Of a DNA stretch of 64,000 nt, positions 45,981 through 55,700 are shown piece after piece (position 1 is the stretch's first letter; the number at the start of each line of letters is the position of its first letter). The notes beneath the pieces are model-generated. The model had not been told where the DNA came from. It saw nothing but the letters and a program-made list of their open reading frames with translations, and made no database searches. This DNA is from Ruegeria sp. ANG-S4 (GTDB lineage Bacteria; Pseudomonadota; Alphaproteobacteria; Rhodobacterales; Rhodobacteraceae): positions 124,001 to 188,000 of the forward strand of contig NZ_JWLK01000005.1 in NCBI RefSeq assembly GCF_000814005.1, written 5' to 3'. The position numbers and the translations under genes are program-made.

Positions 45981-46487
45981 ATGGCCGAGATCAAAGACCC
46001 CGAAAACACCATCATCATCGAGCTGAAGGACGGTAATGTCGTCATCGAGCTTCTGCCGGACGTGGCCCCTCAGCATTCGGCCCGGATGAAAGAACTGGCC
46101 CGCGGTGGCGAATATGACAACGTGGCCTTTCACCGGGTGATCGACGGTTTCATGGCGCAGACCGGCGACGTACAGCACGGCGATATGGAAGACGGGTTCA
46201 ACCTGCGAATGGCGGGTACAGGTGGTTCGTCGCTGCCGAACGTCCCTGCGGAATTCTCGAAACTGCCCCACGACCGGGGGACTCTGGGTGCCGCGCGCTC
46301 TGCCAACCCGGACTCGGCCAATTCGCAGTTCTTTATCAACTTCAAGGACAACCATTTTCTGAACGGCCAATACACGGTGTATGGCCGCGTGATCGACGGG
46401 ATGGAGCATGTGGACGCAATCGTTCGTGGTGAACCGCCTGCGAGCCCGGACCGTATGATCAGCGTCAGGGTGGCAGCAGATGCATAA
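45981..46487 (+). CDS. Cytoplasmic cyclophilin-type prolyl isomerase
   Basis: 168 residues, no signal peptide. Cyclophilin core: NVVIELLPDVAPQHSARMKELARGGEYDNVAFHRVIDGFMAQTGD, GGSSLPNVPAEFSKLPHDRGTLGAARSANPDSANSQFFINFKD, LNGQYTVYGRVIDGMEHVD. Catalyses proline isomerisation in the cytoplasm. GGAGG precedes the ATG. It overlaps the next gene by 8 bp, making a cytoplasmic/periplasmic cyclophilin pair. Confidence 0.92.
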   Translation: MAEIKDPENTIIIELKDGNVVIELLPDVAPQHSARMKELARGGEYDNVAFHRVIDGFMAQTGDVQHGDMEDGFNLRMAGTGGSSLPNVPAEFSKLPHDRGTLGAARSANPDSANSQFFINFKDNHFLNGQYTVYGRVIDGMEHVDAIVRGEPPASPDRMISVRVAADA

Positions 46488-47028
46488 GCTGGCCGCTGTA
46501 TTCGCTCTGATGGCAAGCCCCGCGCTTGCCACCGGGCTTGAGATCGAGATCGAAGGCGAGGGTGCCAATGGGACCGTCACAGTCGATCTGTTTGATGACC
46601 TTGCTCCCAAGCATGTAGAGCAGATAGCTGCGCTGGCGGCTGCAGGTCAGTATGATGGCGTGGTGTTCCACCGCGTGATCGACGGCTTTATGGCGCAGAC
46701 CGGAGACGTCGAGCACGGCCGGCTGGGCGCGGATCTACGTCGGGCCGGAACCGGCGGTTCGGACCGTCCCGATCTGCCTGCCGAGTTTTCGGACTACAAC
46801 TTTGATCGGGGTGTCGTCGGTATGGCACGGGCGCAAGACCCGAACAGCGCCAATTCGCAATTCTTCATCATGTTCGAGCCGGGGCCGTTCCTGAACGGCC
46901 AGTATACAGTCGTTGGTCAGGTCACCGGCGGGATGGACGTCGTTGACGCCATCAAACGCGGCGATGGGCCGAACGGTGCCGTGATCGGCCAACCGGACTC
47001 GATGAAAAAGGTCACCGTGACCGAGTAA
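46480..47028 (+). CDS. Periplasmic cyclophilin-type prolyl isomerase
   Basis: 182 residues: signal peptide MHKLAAVFALMASPALATG, then a cyclophilin fold (VTVDLFDDLAPKHVEQIAALAAAGQYDGVVFHRVIDGFMAQTGDVEHG, GGSDRPDLPAEFSDYNFDRGVVGMARAQDPNSANSQFFIMF). The core is close to that of its cytoplasmic neighbour, suggesting local duplication followed by export. Likely helps fold outer-membrane or periplasmic proteins. Confidence 0.92.
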   Translation: MHKLAAVFALMASPALATGLEIEIEGEGANGTVTVDLFDDLAPKHVEQIAALAAAGQYDGVVFHRVIDGFMAQTGDVEHGRLGADLRRAGTGGSDRPDLPAEFSDYNFDRGVVGMARAQDPNSANSQFFIMFEPGPFLNGQYTVVGQVTGGMDVVDAIKRGDGPNGAVIGQPDSMKKVTVTE

Positions 47029-47038
47029 TGCACTCCGA

Positions 47039-47062
47039 CCCGGTGCCGGTTTCGGCACCGGG
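47039..47062. terminator. Hairpin between cyclophilin and aqpZ
   Basis: CCCGGTGCC-ggtttc-GGCACCGGG, 9-bp perfect stem in a convergent gap; no U-tract. Confidence 0.5.
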
Positions 47063-47074
47063 CTTACACTGCGC

Positions 47075-47764
47075 TTAATCGTCTGGTGACATGACCTTCC
47101 AGATGATCGCGCCAAGCGCGCCACCAATCAGCGGCGCGACCCAGAACAGCCACAACTGGGCAAGCGCGGGGCCATCCGCGAACAACGCGACACCGGTCGA
47201 ACGCGCGGGGTTGACCGAGGTGTTCGTCACCGGGATCGAGATCAGGTGGATCAGCGTCAGGGCCAAACCAATGGCGATTGGTGCAAACCCTGCCGGGGCA
47301 CCGTCGGACGTGACCCCAAGAATGATCAGAATGAAGAACGCCGTCAGCACGATCTCGATTATCAAGGCGGACATCAGCGAATATCCCTCGGGCGAGGCGT
47401 CACCGTAGCCATTCGATGCAAATCCGCCGACACCCTCAAACCCGGGAGCGCCGCTGACGATCATGTAGAGAACCAGCGCCGCGACGATTGCACCGACCAC
47501 CTGCGCGATCCAATAGGGCAGCAGATCCTTGGCAGGAAAGCGCCCGCCGATCATCAAACCCAGGCTCACCGCCGGGTTGAAATGGCCGCCCGAGATATGG
47601 CCGACGGTATAGGCCATGGTCAGAACGGTCAGGCCGAAAGCGAACGAAACGCCCAACCAGCCGATGCCCACATCTGCAACACCCGCCGCCAGAACCGCGC
47701 TGCCACAGCCGCCCAGAACCAACCAGAAGGTGCCAAAGAATTCAGCCATGAGTTTTGATGACAT
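47075..47764 (-). CDS. aqpZ: Aquaporin Z
   Basis: 229 residues. Six helices and two NPA boxes: [12 protein letters not shown] and [32 protein letters not shown] at the N-terminus is diagnostic of AqpZ water channels. Start 47764 follows GGAGG. Mediates water flux across the inner membrane. Monocistronic. Confidence 0.94.
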   Translation of the reverse strand: MSSKLMAEFFGTFWLVLGGCGSAVLAAGVADVGIGWLGVSFAFGLTVLTMAYTVGHISGGHFNPAVSLGLMIGGRFPAKDLLPYWIAQVVGAIVAALVLYMIVSGAPGFEGVGGFASNGYGDASPEGYSLMSALIIEIVLTAFFILIILGVTSDGAPAGFAPIAIGLALTLIHLISIPVTNTSVNPARSTGVALFADGPALAQLWLFWVAPLIGGALGAIIWKVMSPDD

Positions 47765-47906
47765 GAAAAGTCCTCCAGAAAACAATGCCTTTCACTGTAA
47801 TTCAAAAAGAGCGTTTTGTGAAACTGTTGGGCACAGCGGCAGATCCCGCAGTCATGGCGCGGGGTAAAAGCGACCTTGGATCTGGGCAAGTGGGTCGTTT
47901 GTTCGG

Positions 47907-48368
47907 CTATTGTTTGGCGTCTTTTTTGACCAGTTGCGCCGCAAAGGCGACACCCGTTCCCGGCCCCGCATATGTCACCATGATCACATCATCCAGATAG
48001 ACGCCGTGAAAGATACCGGCAGACACGTCGTCACCCGAAATCCCGGCCTCGGCCAGGACAAATCGCGTTGGTTCATCCAGGCTGAACGTTCCCATGGCCT
48101 CTTCCACCACCCAGTCGGTGTCGCCGATCCGCCGCCAGCGATTGGTTGCAGTGATCAGGTTGCCGTCAAGCTTGGTGATCTCGAGTTCCATTTCGGTTTT
48201 CAGCAGGCCCTTTGCGTGGTTTGGGTTCGATTTCGCAAAGCCAACCAGATAGGTCCCGGTCCATGTTCCGACGATTTGGGGGAACCCGCTGCCTTCGTTC
48301 GCATCGGCGGGCGCGGCAATCGCAAGCGTCACGGTCATGGCAAGGCCAAGGAAAAACGTTTTTATCAT
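47907..48368 (-). CDS. Secreted protein, unknown function
   Basis: 153 residues, signal peptide MIKTFFLGLAMTVTLAIAAPADA. The mature part is a small barrel-like domain (IVGTWTGTYLVGFAKSNPNHAKGLLKTEMELEITKLDGNLITATNRWRRIGD, LDEPTRFVLAEAGISGDDVSAGIFHGVYLDDVIMVTYAGPG). It looks like a single-domain lipocalin-type beta structure. No family named. The ATG at 48368 starts a clean signal peptide. Confidence 0.6.
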   Translation of the reverse strand: MIKTFFLGLAMTVTLAIAAPADANEGSGFPQIVGTWTGTYLVGFAKSNPNHAKGLLKTEMELEITKLDGNLITATNRWRRIGDTDWVVEEAMGTFSLDEPTRFVLAEAGISGDDVSAGIFHGVYLDDVIMVTYAGPGTGVAFAAQLVKKDAKQ

Positions 48369-48443
48369 TGCAAAGGTCTCCGGTGGAAAAGTGGTCCTTT
48401 TCCACGCTAACCGAGTGATCCGGTTTCGCAAGCTTTGCGTGTG

Positions 48444-49223
48444 TCAGCCTGTCCGGCCGTAAAACGTCATACGGGCGCTCTCGGACAAGGCGATGCCCGG
48501 TTCGGTGTTGTAGGCCAAAACGGCAAGGATGCGTGTCCTGTCGCCTTGATTTGGCGTTACCCGGTGCATCGAATTTCGTCCCCGAAAGAACACCAAGGTA
48601 CCTGCCTGCGCGTCCAGCGTACTGACCTGGGTTTTCCCGTCCAGAATATCATCAACCGCAGCGTAATTCATCTCTCCTGCATCCGCATCTCTGACATCTT
48701 TGACGTACTCGAACGCGCCGCCGCGTTCGGGGGCCTGTACCATCAACGTGATCGCGAAGGATGAATTGTCGAAATGCCACCCAAGCTCTTGTCCTGTTTT
48801 GGCAAAGTGCAGGTTAATGGACGAAAGCGGGTCGGCGTATTCATACAGGCGACTTTCACCCAGGACATCACACAGAAATTCGCGAAACGCCGCTGAATTA
48901 TACAGCGTGCGCAAGGCCGAGTTTTGAGGCACCTGATCGTCTGTCAAACATCCTTTCGATGACTGCACGAGCCGATTGCGCGCGTGATCCGGCGGCAGTC
49001 GCGAGTCCCGCGGGCTGAGGTAAACTGTGTGGTTTTCTGTTTTGGCGTAAACACGGTCTTCGTTCGCCATGCCTTCTGCCTGTATCGCGGCGATGGCGGG
49101 GGGCAAGACGAACCCTGGCATTTCAAGCAGCCCGTCGCGATCAATCTTTTGTCTGCAGGCATCGCGAAAATCCGGATCGGTGATCGGATACGCGTTCAGG
49201 TCGACGATTTCATGAAATTCCAT
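48444..49223 (-). CDS. 2-oxoglutarate/Fe(II)-dependent oxygenase-like protein
   Basis: 259 residues. The double-stranded beta-helix metal triad is seen as His150/Asp152 in LGWHFDNSSF and His220 in RNSMHRVTP, and Arg231 in DRTRILAVLAYN is the 2-oxoglutarate-binding position. It probably hydroxylates or halogenates a small molecule or amino acid; the substrate cannot be inferred from the sequence. GAGGG precedes the ATG at 49223. It stands alone between a secreted protein and bactofilin. Confidence 0.75.
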   Translation of the reverse strand: MEFHEIVDLNAYPITDPDFRDACRQKIDRDGLLEMPGFVLPPAIAAIQAEGMANEDRVYAKTENHTVYLSPRDSRLPPDHARNRLVQSSKGCLTDDQVPQNSALRTLYNSAAFREFLCDVLGESRLYEYADPLSSINLHFAKTGQELGWHFDNSSFAITLMVQAPERGGAFEYVKDVRDADAGEMNYAAVDDILDGKTQVSTLDAQAGTLVFFRGRNSMHRVTPNQGDRTRILAVLAYNTEPGIALSESARMTFYGRTG

Positions 49224-49297
49224 CGATGCCCTCATCATCCAGAAATGCCTTAAAACATCACTGTATCGCACCATTTCTGCTTGGAAAGTCAAAATAG

Positions 49298-49323
49298 AAA
49301 ACGCCGCGAGAAACCTCGCGGCG
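49298..49323 (-). terminator. Terminator after bactofilin gene
   Basis: On the minus strand CGCCGCGAG-gttt-CTCGCGGCG is followed by TTTTC and a T-rich tail. Confidence 0.85.
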
Positions 49324-49350
49324 CTTCATCACTTTGCTTGCGCGGTCGAC

Positions 49351-49851
49351 TTACTGTTTGACCTCTGCTGCCGGATTGGCACCTGACTTGGCGCTGCGTC
49401 CGGGATTCAGAGGGTCATCCTGACGCTGAACCGAGCCTTCAAAATGCGCGCCGCTTTCGATCGCGATGGTCTTGTGGATGATGTCGCCTTCGACACGGGC
49501 TGTCGACGTCAGGCGCACTTTCAGACCGCGAACGCGGCCAACGATTCGGCCGTTGATGACAACGTCATCAGCCGTGACCTCGCCCTTGATGGTTGCGGTT
49601 TCACCGATGGTCAGCAGATGCGCGCGGATGTCGCCTTCGACAGTGCCCTCAACCTGAATGTCGCCAGAGGTCTTGAGGTTGCCTGTGATGTGCAGGTCCG
49701 ACGACAGGACCGAGGCTGGCGGCTTGGGTTTTGGGGCCGTGCTTGCCTTTGTTTCGGTCGGCGACGGGGATGCCGGTGTCGCCGGTGCAGCCGGTTTTGT
49801 TGCCTCAGCCTCTTTGGATCCGGGCTCGTTAATTTTGCTCTTAGAAAACAT
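49351..49851 (-). CDS. Bactofilin
   Basis: 166 residues: a Pro/Ala/Thr-rich N-terminal tail, then the bactofilin beta-helix (VLSSDLHITGNLKTSGDIQVEGTVEGDIRAHLLTIGETATIKGEVTADDVVINGRIVGRVRGLKVRLTSTARVEGDIIHKTIAIESGAHFEGSVQRQ) and a short tail. Bactofilins polymerise without nucleotides and localise cell-wall enzymes. It overlaps the upstream M23 peptidase gene by 11 bp, so the two work as a pair. Confidence 0.92.
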   Translation of the reverse strand: MFSKSKINEPGSKEAEATKPAAPATPASPSPTETKASTAPKPKPPASVLSSDLHITGNLKTSGDIQVEGTVEGDIRAHLLTIGETATIKGEVTADDVVINGRIVGRVRGLKVRLTSTARVEGDIIHKTIAIESGAHFEGSVQRQDDPLNPGRSAKSGANPAAEVKQ

Positions 49852-51190
49852 TTCTCGCAGCCTTGATATAGGTCATAGGGTTCACGGGTTTACCGTTTAC
49901 GCGCACCTCATAGTGCAGATGCGTGCCGGTCGACCGTCCGGTGCTACCCATATCAGCAATATGATCCCCACGCGAGACTCTTTGTCCCTTTTTCACGCGG
50001 TTCTTCGTGTTGTGAGCGTAGACCGTTTCGATGCCAAACGCGTGCTGAATTGTCACCACGCGCCCGTAGCCTGACTTCCACCCCTCGAACGTGACGACAC
50101 CATCTGCGGTTGCATAGATATCGGTTCCGCGTGCCCCGGCAAAATCAACGCCGCTGTGCATGCGCCGACCGCCGGTGAACGGGTCGCGTCGAAAGCCGAA
50201 ACCGGATGTCATGCGCACTGCCGACTTCGTTGGATTGGCAAAGGGCGCCTGTTCCGCGGCGATGCGGTACATGTTCAGCTGGTCCATCTGTTCCAGCAGG
50301 ATGTTCGCGCGGATCTGGTCGGGGGTCAGTTCCTCACCGCGCGTGCTGAAGGACAAAGGGGTCAGCGGACCGCCCATACCGCTGTATCCGCGCCGCACTT
50401 CGTCAATGATGCGGTCCGTGGGCATTCCAGCCTTGCGGAACATCTTGTCCAGTGGCTCGACCGAGATCACCATGGCTTCTTCAAGCTGACGGAAAATCTC
50501 GTCGCTGCGCTCCTGCATAAGGCGGATTTCCAACTCAAGCTCGTCGCGCTGATCCAATGCGCCTTTGGCGTCGGCCGCAATCTGGTCGCGTTCCTGCGCA
50601 GTGCGGGCCAAAGCATCGGTCATGAACGCCATCTGCGCGGGGTTTGCGGATGCCGCTACGTGAGGCGCGTCGCCTTCCGATGTTTTCTGCAATTCGGCCA
50701 GTTCGGTTTTGGCGGCTTCACGCTGTTTCATCGTGGCCCGCAGCGTGGTTTGAATAACCTCAATTCCGGTTTCAAGTTCGCGGCGGCGGTTTTCTGATTT
50801 CAACAATTCCGATTGCATCGCCGAAACCTGTTCCAGCGCGGCGCTGAACCGCTCGTGAGCGGCCAATGCTTCGGCAGCGCGGGCATCGCGTTCCGCAGAC
50901 AGGATGTTCAGGCGTTCCTGATAGGTCGCCTGATCCCGCTTGGCCTGTTCACGGAAATTACCTGATCCGATGCTGTCCATCAGCAGGATGGCCGTGGCGA
51001 CGGCGGTCCAACCGACCATGACGGCGACACCAGCCACGGCTGCAACCTGCGTTTCCGAGCTCAGTCGGATAAACCGCGTATCGTTGTCGGATTTCAAAAA
51101 GACCCGGCGTTCAGGAAAGTGCCGCTCGAGCAGTGAGTGTAGTTTGATTGCCAGACGTGTTCGCACGCGTCGTACCTCAATTGTCCCCAT
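49841..51190 (-). CDS. M23-family peptidase with coiled coil
   Basis: 449 residues from the ATG at 51190. One membrane helix (VAAVAGVAVMVGWTAVATAILLMDSI), a long coiled coil (about 95-260), and a C-terminal LytM/M23 zinc peptidase: RMTSGFGFRRDPFTGGRRMHSGVDFAGARGTDI with HxxxD, and HLHYEVRVNG. Such proteins cut peptidoglycan cross-bridges and, beside bactofilin, act in cell-shape control. The start is uncertain; in-frame ATGs at 51238 and 51286 exist, none with a good ribosome site. Confidence 0.85.
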   Translation of the reverse strand: MGTIEVRRVRTRLAIKLHSLLERHFPERRVFLKSDNDTRFIRLSSETQVAAVAGVAVMVGWTAVATAILLMDSIGSGNFREQAKRDQATYQERLNILSAERDARAAEALAAHERFSAALEQVSAMQSELLKSENRRRELETGIEVIQTTLRATMKQREAAKTELAELQKTSEGDAPHVAASANPAQMAFMTDALARTAQERDQIAADAKGALDQRDELELEIRLMQERSDEIFRQLEEAMVISVEPLDKMFRKAGMPTDRIIDEVRRGYSGMGGPLTPLSFSTRGEELTPDQIRANILLEQMDQLNMYRIAAEQAPFANPTKSAVRMTSGFGFRRDPFTGGRRMHSGVDFAGARGTDIYATADGVVTFEGWKSGYGRVVTIQHAFGIETVYAHNTKNRVKKGQRVSRGDHIADMGSTGRSTGTHLHYEVRVNGKPVNPMTYIKAARNVF

Positions 51191-51343
51191 ATGCGAGGCA
51201 GGTTGTGAGTGAGTAGCCGCCTCTTGGGGCGATTGCATAAAGGGGCAGGACGCATTGGGCAACATTCTTGACGTTTTGTGGCGCAACGTCGGGCATTTCA
51301 GCCGAGTTATCGGCGGGAAATTGCCGAAAAGGGGCGCTGATCT

Positions 51344-52183
51344 TCAATCCGGACCTTGTCCCGGCGCAGGCAAATCTTCGGTCAACGGCCAATAAAAGTC
51401 AGGCGGCAGACCGGCCTCGGCGCGCTTTTCCTCGTTGAAGGGGGGCTTGAGTGAGCCGTGAAAGTATCGCCGAACCAACGAATGAAATACATCCTTCGGG
51501 TCTGCGTTTTCGCGGCCGCACAAGAAATGAAACCACTTGGAGCCATAGGCCACATGCCCGACCTCTTCGGCGTAGATGACCTCTAACGCCGCAACGGCCT
51601 GATCTGCCCTGGCCTTTCGGAATATATCTATCATTCCGGGGGTTACATCCAATCCGCGCGCTTCAAGGACCATCGGAACAACGGCCAACCTGCCCATCAG
51701 GTCCTCGGTCGTGTCTTCGGCAGCCCGCCACATTCCGGCATGGGCCGGCAGCGCACCATATGACGAGCCCATCTGTTCGAGGCAGTCGCACACCATTTCG
51801 AAATGGCGCGATTCCTCTTCGGCGCATTTGACCCAATCGTCGTAGAAACCGATCGGCATGGGCACATGCCCGAACCGGGCGATGATGTCCCAATGCAGGT
51901 CCACCGCATTCAGTTCGATATGTGCGACGGCGTGCAGCAGGGCGATGCGTCCGGCCTCGGTTCCCGGTCGCCGTCTGGGCACATCTCGCGGGGAACGCAG
52001 TTCCGGCCTTTCAGGGCGCGCCGGAGACAGGGGTGGCGATGCCGTCCCAATGGCGATTTCAGGTGCATCACCCTTGCGCGATGCGAACCATACTTCAGCA
52101 TGGCGTTTCGACAGCGCAGTCTTTGCGTGACCGTCTGCAGTTGTCAGAACCTCGGTCGCCATCTGGGTCAGGGTTTTGGTCAT
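51344..52183 (-). CDS. DUF455 ferritin-like protein
   Basis: 279 residues. Di-iron-type helix motifs appear: LLHAVAHIELNAVDLHWD, CAEEESRHFEMVCDCLEQMG, PMVLEARGLDVTPGMI and YAEEVGHVAYGSKWF. These are the Glu/His pairs of a ferritin-like four-helix bundle of the DUF455 family, some members related to MiaE-type hydroxylases. Substrate unknown. Separated by 153 bp from the M23 gene. Confidence 0.8.
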   Translation of the reverse strand: MTKTLTQMATEVLTTADGHAKTALSKRHAEVWFASRKGDAPEIAIGTASPPLSPARPERPELRSPRDVPRRRPGTEAGRIALLHAVAHIELNAVDLHWDIIARFGHVPMPIGFYDDWVKCAEEESRHFEMVCDCLEQMGSSYGALPAHAGMWRAAEDTTEDLMGRLAVVPMVLEARGLDVTPGMIDIFRKARADQAVAALEVIYAEEVGHVAYGSKWFHFLCGRENADPKDVFHSLVRRYFHGSLKPPFNEEKRAEAGLPPDFYWPLTEDLPAPGQGPD

Positions 52184-52252
52184 CGGGTTGATCCGCCTGT
52201 CTGGGATTTCAGCGGCACTTAAACCGGATGGCGGCCAAGGTCGAGGGCGCGA

Positions 52253-52714
52253 TTAAAGCGCCTGAACGGCCTCAAGTACCTCTTCGACGTGTCCGGGAAC
52301 CTTGACCTTGCGCCACACACGAGCGATCCGTCCGTCGGCGTCAATCAGAAAAGTCGAACGTTCGATCCCCATGGACTTGCGCCCGTACATGTTCTTTTCC
52401 ACCCAAACCCCATAGTCCTCGCAAACGGTCTGGCCTTCGTCAGACAACAGTGGCGTCGTCAATCCATGTTTGGCTACAAATTTGTCGTGCTTGGCAATGC
52501 TGTCGCGCGAGATGCCGAAAACCTGTGCCCCGGCATCCGCAAAGGCCGGCAGTTGTTCCGAGAAACCAATGGATTCCTTGGTGCAGCCCGGCGTATCATC
52601 ACGGGGGTAGAAAAACAAAACGACGGGCTGGCCACGTTGATCCGAAAGGCTTACTTGGCCTCCACCGTCACGAGGCAGGGTGAAATCAGGGGCAGTGTCT
52701 GAAACGTCGGGCAT
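52253..52714 (-). CDS. bcp: Thioredoxin-dependent peroxiredoxin (Bcp/PrxQ)
   Basis: 153 residues. Peroxidatic Cys44 in FFYPRDDTPGCTKESIGF; the family second Cys position does not carry Cys, so this is the one-Cys-in-motif variant. GVWVEKNMYGRKSMGIERSTFLIDADGRI is typical Bcp. Reduces alkyl and hydrogen peroxide in the cytoplasm with thioredoxin. Divergent from the AsmA-like gene. Confidence 0.92.
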   Translation of the reverse strand: MPDVSDTAPDFTLPRDGGGQVSLSDQRGQPVVLFFYPRDDTPGCTKESIGFSEQLPAFADAGAQVFGISRDSIAKHDKFVAKHGLTTPLLSDEGQTVCEDYGVWVEKNMYGRKSMGIERSTFLIDADGRIARVWRKVKVPGHVEEVLEAVQAL

Positions 52715-52764
52715 GTGTGACCTCTGGCTAAGAAATAAATGGTTGTCCGATATCATAGGGCGCG

Positions 52765-55700
52765 TTGGGCAGGTTGAAAGACGTGGAACGCAAATTGTTG
52801 CAGCCAGAACAGAAGGATGACCCGGCGGCGGGCAGCAAAAAGCGCCGCCGCTCTCGCCGTCGTTCGGCCGGGCTGTGGGCAATGCGCGGAGTCTTTGCTC
52901 TGGTTTTGCTTGCGGTCGTTGCCGCCTTCATGGTGATCGGACAAAGAATGCACGCGCCGATCTGGTTGCGCGACCGGGTTGAAGCGCGTCTGGATCAGGC
53001 GCTGGGTGGCGTTCGGATCCGGTTTGGCGATGTCAGTTTCATCATCCACGAAGGGTGGCGCCCCCGCCTGCGCTTGACCGATGTTCAAATAAGCGATGCC
53101 GCGGGGCAACAGATCGCCGAAGTTTCGGATATGCGCGCCAGCCTGGCCATGCGGCCTTTGCTGCGCGGCCATGTGCGCCCCAAACGCATCGTCCTTAACG
53201 GGGCCCAGATCGCGCTGACCCGCGGTCACGACGGAGCGCTGACGATGACTGTCGGATCCGGCAGCGCGCCGATGGGCGAGGCCCCGAATTTTGCACAGTT
53301 GATAGAAACCTCGGACGATGTGTTTCTGTCTCCAATCCTCTCAGCGCTCACCTCGGTCGAGCTGGATGCGATTACGTTGGACTACAGCGACCTGCGACAA
53401 GGGCGGTCCTGGGTTCTGGACGGTGGCCGCATTCAGATGACCCGCGACGCGCAGGAAGTTCGCCTTGCGACCAGCTTCTCGGTTCTGGCGGGCCGCGACT
53501 ATGTCAGCGAGATAGAGGCCAACTATACCAGCACGCTGGACAGCGCAGCGGCCCGGTTCGGCGTCTCGATCACCGATTTGCCGGCGGAGGATATCGGCGG
53601 GCATTCTCCGGCGTTGGCCTGGATGCAGGTGCTGACCAGCCCGATTTCAGGCGCGTTGCGCGGCAGTGTCGATGCGGATGGCGCGTTGGGACCGGTGTTT
53701 GCGACGTTGAACCTGGGGGCAGGGGCCGTACAGCCGACGCCCGAGACAGTGCCGATCAAGTTCGATGCCGCGCGAACGTACTTCACCTATGACCCAACGC
53801 GGCAGGAGCTGGACTTTAATGAGGTCTCGGTCAACTCGGCCTGGGGCACCGTGCAGGGGGACGGAAAAGCTTTCTTACAGGGCGTCACTGCCGGGCGATT
53901 GGAGAGCATGGATGCGCAGTTCCGCCTCAGCGGTATCCGTGTCAACCCTGCCGATCTGTTCATCGAACCGCTGACACTGACCCATGCCGACATCGATTTC
54001 CAGATGAAGCTTGCTCCCTTTCGGCTCAAGCTGGGGCAGATGCGGGTCGAGGATGGTGACCACCGTTTGCGACTCAGCGGGGATTTGGCGGGTCTGGCCG
54101 ACGGTTGGAAGGCCAGCATAGATGGACAGATCGACCGGATGCGCGTTGATCAGGTTTTGGGATATTGGCCGCCGCGTCTGGCCGTCAAGCCGCGCCGATG
54201 GGTGGAGGAGAATATTTTCGACGGGCAAATGTCTGATCTGGAATTTGCTCTGCGCCTCAGACCGGACGAACAGCCTGACGTGTTTGCAAGTTTCGAATTC
54301 GATGACGCGAAAGTCCGCTTTGCCAAAACCCTGCCGCCGGTCGAACGGGCTCAGGGGCAGGTCAGCCTGTTGAATGGCCGTTTCACGGTGACCGCACAAG
54401 AGGGCACAGTGACAGCAGCGCAGGGCGGCGTCGTCGATGCATCGGGAACGTCCTTCATCATTCCCGATATTGGCATTCGGCAACGGGCCCCCGCGATTGC
54501 CCGCATCAAGGCGTCCGGCAGCGTAACGGCGGCTTTGTCACTGCTGGACCAGCCGCCTTTGTTGGTGCTGACCAAGGCCAACCTGCCGGTCGACCTGTCG
54601 CAGGGGCAGGTGGCGTTGCAAGGCACCTTGGCGCTGCCATTGGTCAAGGGGTTGAAGCTTGAAGATACCGAGTTCCACTATACGGCCGACTTGCTTGATA
54701 TTGAGAGCGACAAGCTGGTGCCCGACACCAATGTTCGCGCTGCCGGCCTCAGCCTGACCGGAGATCAGACGCAGGTCAAAATCGACGGGGACGGCTATTT
54801 TGGCGAGGTTCCGGTCAGCGCTGCGTGGACCCAGCCGATCGGTGGCAGTGAACCCCAGCGCAGTCAATTGTTGGGGCGGATCGAGATTTCCGATCTATTG
54901 ATGAACCAAATCGGCGCGGGCCTGCCGCCGGGGATGGTAACCGGTCAGGGTCTCGCCGACTTCACTTTGGGCATTGGCGCGGGTGAACCGCCAGCGCTGA
55001 CCGCTGACTCTGATCTGGTGGGTGTCGGGCTGGCCATTCCCGAATTGGGCTGGCGCAAACCGGCCCAAACGTCCGGTACGCTGTCGATTGATGCGACGCT
55101 GGGTGCAGCGCCTGCCGTTCAATCCCTGCAATTGGCCGCATCAGGACTGCGCAGCGCGGGTTCGATTTCTTTTCGTGATGGCGAATTGGACAGGGTCCGG
55201 TTCAGCAGTTTCGAATTGGGCGACTGGTTGGCTGTTCCAGCCGAGTTGATTGGACGCGGCGCAGCGCCGCCGGACATTCGGGTGTTGGGCGGTGTATTGA
55301 ATCTCGGTAAGTCGACCTTTGGAAAAGGCAGCGGTTCGGGGTCGGGCGCAGGACCTAGGCTTGATGTGGCGTTGGACCGACTTCAAGTGACCGAGTCCGT
55401 TGCTCTGACAGGTTTGAAAGGTGCATTTCAAACCACAGGCGGATTGTCCGGGGCGTTTACGGCCTTGGTCAATGGTGGCGCTGCAATCAGTGGTCAGGTC
55501 TCGCCCAGCGGGGGTCGCACGGCGGTCAACCTGACATCGGATGACGCGGGGTCCGTTCTGCGGTCTGCCGGGGTTATCACCCAGGCCCGGGGCGGTTCCT
55601 TCGCATTGCAGCTGGACCCGATTGCCGAAGAGGGAAATTACGACGTGGGCCTCAGAATCCGTGATACGCGGATCAAGGACGCGCCCGCGATGGCGGCCCT

